Shown piece after piece: positions 5,248 through 7,698 of a stretch of DNA of 7,698 nucleotides; the stretch's first letter is position 1, and each line of letters starts with the position of its first letter. Below the pieces are notes generated by a model. The model did not search any database, had not been told where the DNA came from, and saw nothing but the letters and a program-made list of their open reading frames with translations. Source of the DNA: Candidatus Zhuqueibacterota bacterium (GTDB lineage Bacteria; Zhuqueibacterota; Zhuqueibacteria; Residuimicrobiales; Krinioviventaceae); the NCBI GenBank assembly GCA_003854995.1, contig RQOI01000608.1, forward strand, positions 1-7,698. Reading direction: 5' to 3'. The position numbers and the translations under genes are program-made.

Positions 5248-7515
5248 ATGAAAAAGTCGCTGATTTTTCTCTTTCTCATCGCGCCGCAGCTGTTTCCCGG
5301 CCCGCGAACCACTCTGCTTTTAAACGGTGTGTGGCAGTTCGAGCAAACCGAAGACGCCTTTCCGCCGCGGATCTTTAGCAGAACGATACCGGTGCCGGGT
5401 CTGGTCCATATGGCTGAACCCAAAATCGATCACTATGACAGACTTTATGCCAAGTCAGAGAGCGCGGAATTCAAGACCGATCACAAAGTCCTGGATCTGC
5501 AATATGATCCGAAATATAGCTGGTACAGAAAGGTCATCGATGTGCCGCAGGAATTGCGCAGACAGTATGCTGTCCTCAGCATCAAAAAGAGCCAATACAT
5601 CACACAGGTCTATGTGAATGGCATGGATGCTGGTCAATCCATGGAATGCTATACGCCGATTGAATTGCCGGTCGGCAAGTTCTTGAACTATGGTGGAAAG
5701 AATGAAATCCTCATCCGCGTCGGCGATCGCGGCTGGCTGCCGAGTCCTGCGGCGGGCAGCACCGACAAAGAGAAGGTCAATTACATTCCCGGCATATGGG
5801 ATGATGTGGAATTGTCTTTCACCGGCGCGTTGCGGATCCATAAAGCGCTCCTCCTGCCGTCCGTAGAGGAGAATCAGCTGCAAGTGAAATTACTGCTCCG
5901 TAATTTTTATGAGGCGCAGCAGGTCTATGGCGAGCAAATGTCGGATACATGTATCGTGCGTGTGAATCTCGTTGAAAAATCGACGGGCGAGGCTTTCGGC
6001 CAGCCAGTGTACAGCAGCGCCGTCGTCAGGCGTGACAATATCACACCGGTCGAGTTGCGTCTGCCCCTGCACAAGCCACACCTCTGGTCGCCGGACGATC
6101 CGTTTTTATACGTCGCGCACATAGAGCTGTCAACAGTAGAAGGCGAGGCGTTCGATGCTGTCAGTGAGACATTTGGCATGCGCGATTTTACGCGGCGAGG
6201 CAAATATTTTTATCTCAACGGCGAGCGAACGTTTTTGCGTGGCGCCAATATCACCCTGCATCGCTTTTTTGAAGATCCGGACTGCCGGCATCTGCCCTGG
6301 GATCGGCGTTGGGTGACCAGGCTGCTGGCGCACTATCCCAAGCAGCTCAACTGGAACGCCATGCGCGTGTGCGTCGGCATTGCGCCGGATTTCTGGTACG
6401 ACATCGCTGATTCTGTCGGTCTCATGCTGCAGAACGAGTGGCTCTATTGGCAGCATCACGGGTGGGACGATCAGATCCGCGCCGAATACACTAACTGGGT
6501 CTGGTCGGACGGCGCTCATCCGTCCATCATCATCTGGGACGCGATCAACGAGAACTGGAACGACTATGTCGGTGATCAGCTCATCCCGGAGTTGAAGCAG
6601 CTCGATCCGACGCGCATCTGGGATGCCGGCTATATGACCGGTGCGGACATGGCGCTCGATGAGATGGACGAGCCGCATCCCTACATGACGCCCGGCTGGA
6701 TGACGAATTTGGCCGCGCATCTGCAGGAGAATCCCTATCCGCTCGGCGATCTGCACTGGTGGCCGGAGCAGTGGCATGTCCAGTTTGAAAGTAGTGCGGC
6801 GCAGCTCATCAACGAATACGGCTGGGTCTGGCTGTGGCGCAACGGCGCGCCCTCGCATCTGACGCGCGCCTTTTATGATTACTATCTCGGACCAGATGCG
6901 ACTGCGCAGGAGAGATGGGAGATGCAGGCCTACTGGCTGCAGTGCCAGACCGAGTGGCTGCGCGCCCGGCGCGATCTGGCCGGCATCCTGGCGTTTTGTT
7001 ATCTCTCCGACAATCTCGGTTTCACCGGCGACTGGTGGATGGGCGATGTGGCGGAACTGAATCCAAGTCCGACCTTACAATGGTTCAAACACTGTTTTGC
7101 CCCAACGGGCGTCTACATTGATTTGCGCGATCAACGCTACATCAAAATGGGTGAGCCGTATGAGCCGGGGTCATCGCTCTGTTTCAATCTGGTCGGGGTG
7201 ACGGACGAGCAACACATTGTCAATGGCATCGTGCGCGTTCGCTTGCTCAATTTGGCTGGCGATGATGTCTGGGCGACAAGTCTGGTGCTGGAGATCCGGC
7301 CGAATGAGAACAAGTATGTGCCGGTGTGTCTTGAATTGCCGGAAAAGGGTGGGGGATATGTGCTTGTGGCAGAATTTAGGAAGGATATGGATGAACCGGT
7401 GCTATCTAGAAGATACATTAGAGTGGGGAGGGCGGATAAGTACAAATTTTTGATTCTTCCGGAAAATGAGTACTTGGAATCGCCGAGTTCGCAGAGAAAC
7501 GCAGAGAGAGAATGA
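5248..7515 (+). CDS. Secreted glycoside hydrolase family 2 protein (beta-glycosidase)
   Basis: A 755-residue protein. I chose ATG at 5248 because MKKSLIFLFLIA is a clear signal-peptide start; a TTG ten codons upstream (5218) in the same frame would place unlikely residues before it. The N-terminal sugar-binding jelly roll spans about 25-195 (LNGVWQFE near 25-32, GIWDDV at 182-187). An Ig-like domain follows to about 308, then the TIM barrel from FGMRDF (309-314), with LNGERTFLRGAN (323-334). The acid/base is E435 in IIIWDAINENW and the nucleophile is E523 in INEYGW; their 88-residue spacing fits GH2 beta-glucuronidases and beta-galactosidases. The barrel ends near GDWWMGD (594-600), and a C-terminal beta-sandwich follows (about 621-730). 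The mechanism should be retaining hydrolysis of a beta-glycoside outside the cytoplasm. The substrate (galactoside, mannoside, glucuronide or glucosaminide) cannot be assigned, and the NxK motif of beta-glucuronidases is not evident. The ribosome site is weak. Confidence 0.93.
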   Translation: MKKSLIFLFLIAPQLFPGPRTTLLLNGVWQFEQTEDAFPPRIFSRTIPVPGLVHMAEPKIDHYDRLYAKSESAEFKTDHKVLDLQYDPKYSWYRKVIDVPQELRRQYAVLSIKKSQYITQVYVNGMDAGQSMECYTPIELPVGKFLNYGGKNEILIRVGDRGWLPSPAAGSTDKEKVNYIPGIWDDVELSFTGALRIHKALLLPSVEENQLQVKLLLRNFYEAQQVYGEQMSDTCIVRVNLVEKSTGEAFGQPVYSSAVVRRDNITPVELRLPLHKPHLWSPDDPFLYVAHIELSTVEGEAFDAVSETFGMRDFTRRGKYFYLNGERTFLRGANITLHRFFEDPDCRHLPWDRRWVTRLLAHYPKQLNWNAMRVCVGIAPDFWYDIADSVGLMLQNEWLYWQHHGWDDQIRAEYTNWVWSDGAHPSIIIWDAINENWNDYVGDQLIPELKQLDPTRIWDAGYMTGADMALDEMDEPHPYMTPGWMTNLAAHLQENPYPLGDLHWWPEQWHVQFESSAAQLINEYGWVWLWRNGAPSHLTRAFYDYYLGPDATAQERWEMQAYWLQCQTEWLRARRDLAGILAFCYLSDNLGFTGDWWMGDVAELNPSPTLQWFKHCFAPTGVYIDLRDQRYIKMGEPYEPGSSLCFNLVGVTDEQHIVNGIVRVRLLNLAGDDVWATSLVLEIRPNENKYVPVCLELPEKGGGYVLVAEFRKDMDEPVLSRRYIRVGRADKYKFLILPENEYLESPSSQRNAERE
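7481..7509. repeat. Degenerate CGCAGAG-type decamer repeat at the 3' end of the GH2 gene
   Basis: Three consecutive near-copies are visible: CGCCGAGTT (7481-7489), CGCAGAGAAA (7490-7499) and CGCAGAGAGA (7500-7509). The last two match at 9 of 10 positions. The repeat encodes the low-complexity tail SPSSQRNAERE and ends just before the TGA at 7513-7515. From memory, CGCAGAG-rich short repeats are scattered in intergenic regions of many environmental bacterial genomes, so this may be a dispersed element that has supplied the gene's end. Confidence 0.6.
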
Positions 7516-7698
7516 GTTGTGTCCGTCGAGCTAAAAAAGCTATCATCGAGTGCAAAGCTGCGCGAATAATAACTGAACTTTCATGCAACGTCATAAACTC
7601 TTTCATATTGCCCCTCGGCGATTCGCAGCGCCCTCGTGTTTTTGCAGCTCGGTGTCGATCTTTCGACTTTGCCAAAGACTGCCGTTTTGCACAATTTC
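7512..7698 (+). CDS. Doubtful open frame overlapping the GH2 stop, runs off the right edge
   Basis: ATG at 7512 overlaps the GH2 stop as ATGA, is preceded by a purine-rich GAGAGAGA, and stays open for 62 codons to the window edge. The translation (MSCVRRAKKAIIECKAAR...) is rich in cysteine and arginine, uses several ATA codons and resembles nothing I know. The overlap would suggest translational coupling, but the codon pattern looks non-coding. The minus strand here also has short open stretches with no recognisable product. I regard 7516-7698 as probably intergenic. Confidence 0.15.
   Translation, partial: MSCVRRAKKAIIECKAARIITELSCNVINSFILPLGDSQRPRVFAARCRSFDFAKDCRFAQF

Noticed and set aside
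6130..6858. 242-codon minus-strand open frame inside the GH2 gene
   Set aside because: It is antisense to the catalytic TIM barrel, whose conserved GH2 motifs are in the plus frame.
7617..7643. Possible terminator: GGCG/CGCC with a T-run after it
   Set aside because: The stem has only 4 base pairs with an 8-base loop, and the T-run begins six bases after the stem. A nearby GTCGA/TCGAC hairpin (7654-7667) is equally weak.
7418..7675. 85-codon minus-strand open frame at the right end
   Set aside because: It begins at TTG, overlaps the GH2 3' end antisense, and part of its translation is just the CGCAGAG repeat read backwards.

Overview
The window holds two divergently transcribed genes for large exported proteins, separated by an AT-rich intergenic region of about 277 bases. 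The coding sequence is moderately GC-rich. Both genes have only weak Shine-Dalgarno sequences. The domain types (FG-GAP/VCBS propeller plus UnbV, long Big_1 arrays, secreted family 2 glycosidases) are common in free-living, polymer-degrading bacteria of the FCB/PVC kind, such as Bacteroidota, Calditrichota/KSB1-like lineages or Planctomycetota. This placement is an inference from gene content; no marker gene is present.

Minus strand, 4970 down to 1: one uninterrupted reading frame of at least 1656 codons that runs off the left edge with no stop. It encodes a signal peptide, seven FG-GAP/VCBS calcium-loop repeats (a likely seven-bladed beta-propeller), an UnbV/ASPIC domain, nine tandem Big_1-type immunoglobulin-like domains, a cadherin-like/He_PIG-type domain, and the start of another Ig-like domain. 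The plus-strand open frames across this region are antisense shadows.

4971-5247: a shared divergent control region. It contains back-to-back promoter-like -10 elements around 5190-5197 and several inverted repeats that could be operators.

Plus strand, 5248-7515: a secreted glycoside hydrolase family 2 enzyme of 755 residues with both catalytic glutamates recognisable (E435 and E523). The last codons run into a short CGCAGAG-type decamer repeat, and arginine codon use changes there.

7516-7698: no convincing gene. A weak open frame overlaps the glycosidase stop and leaves the window.

Both products are predicted to leave the cytoplasm. A joint role, with the propeller/Ig protein as a surface adhesin or scaffold and the glycosidase trimming a polysaccharide, is possible but rests only on the divergent arrangement. 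I found no RNA gene, CRISPR array, transposase or origin.
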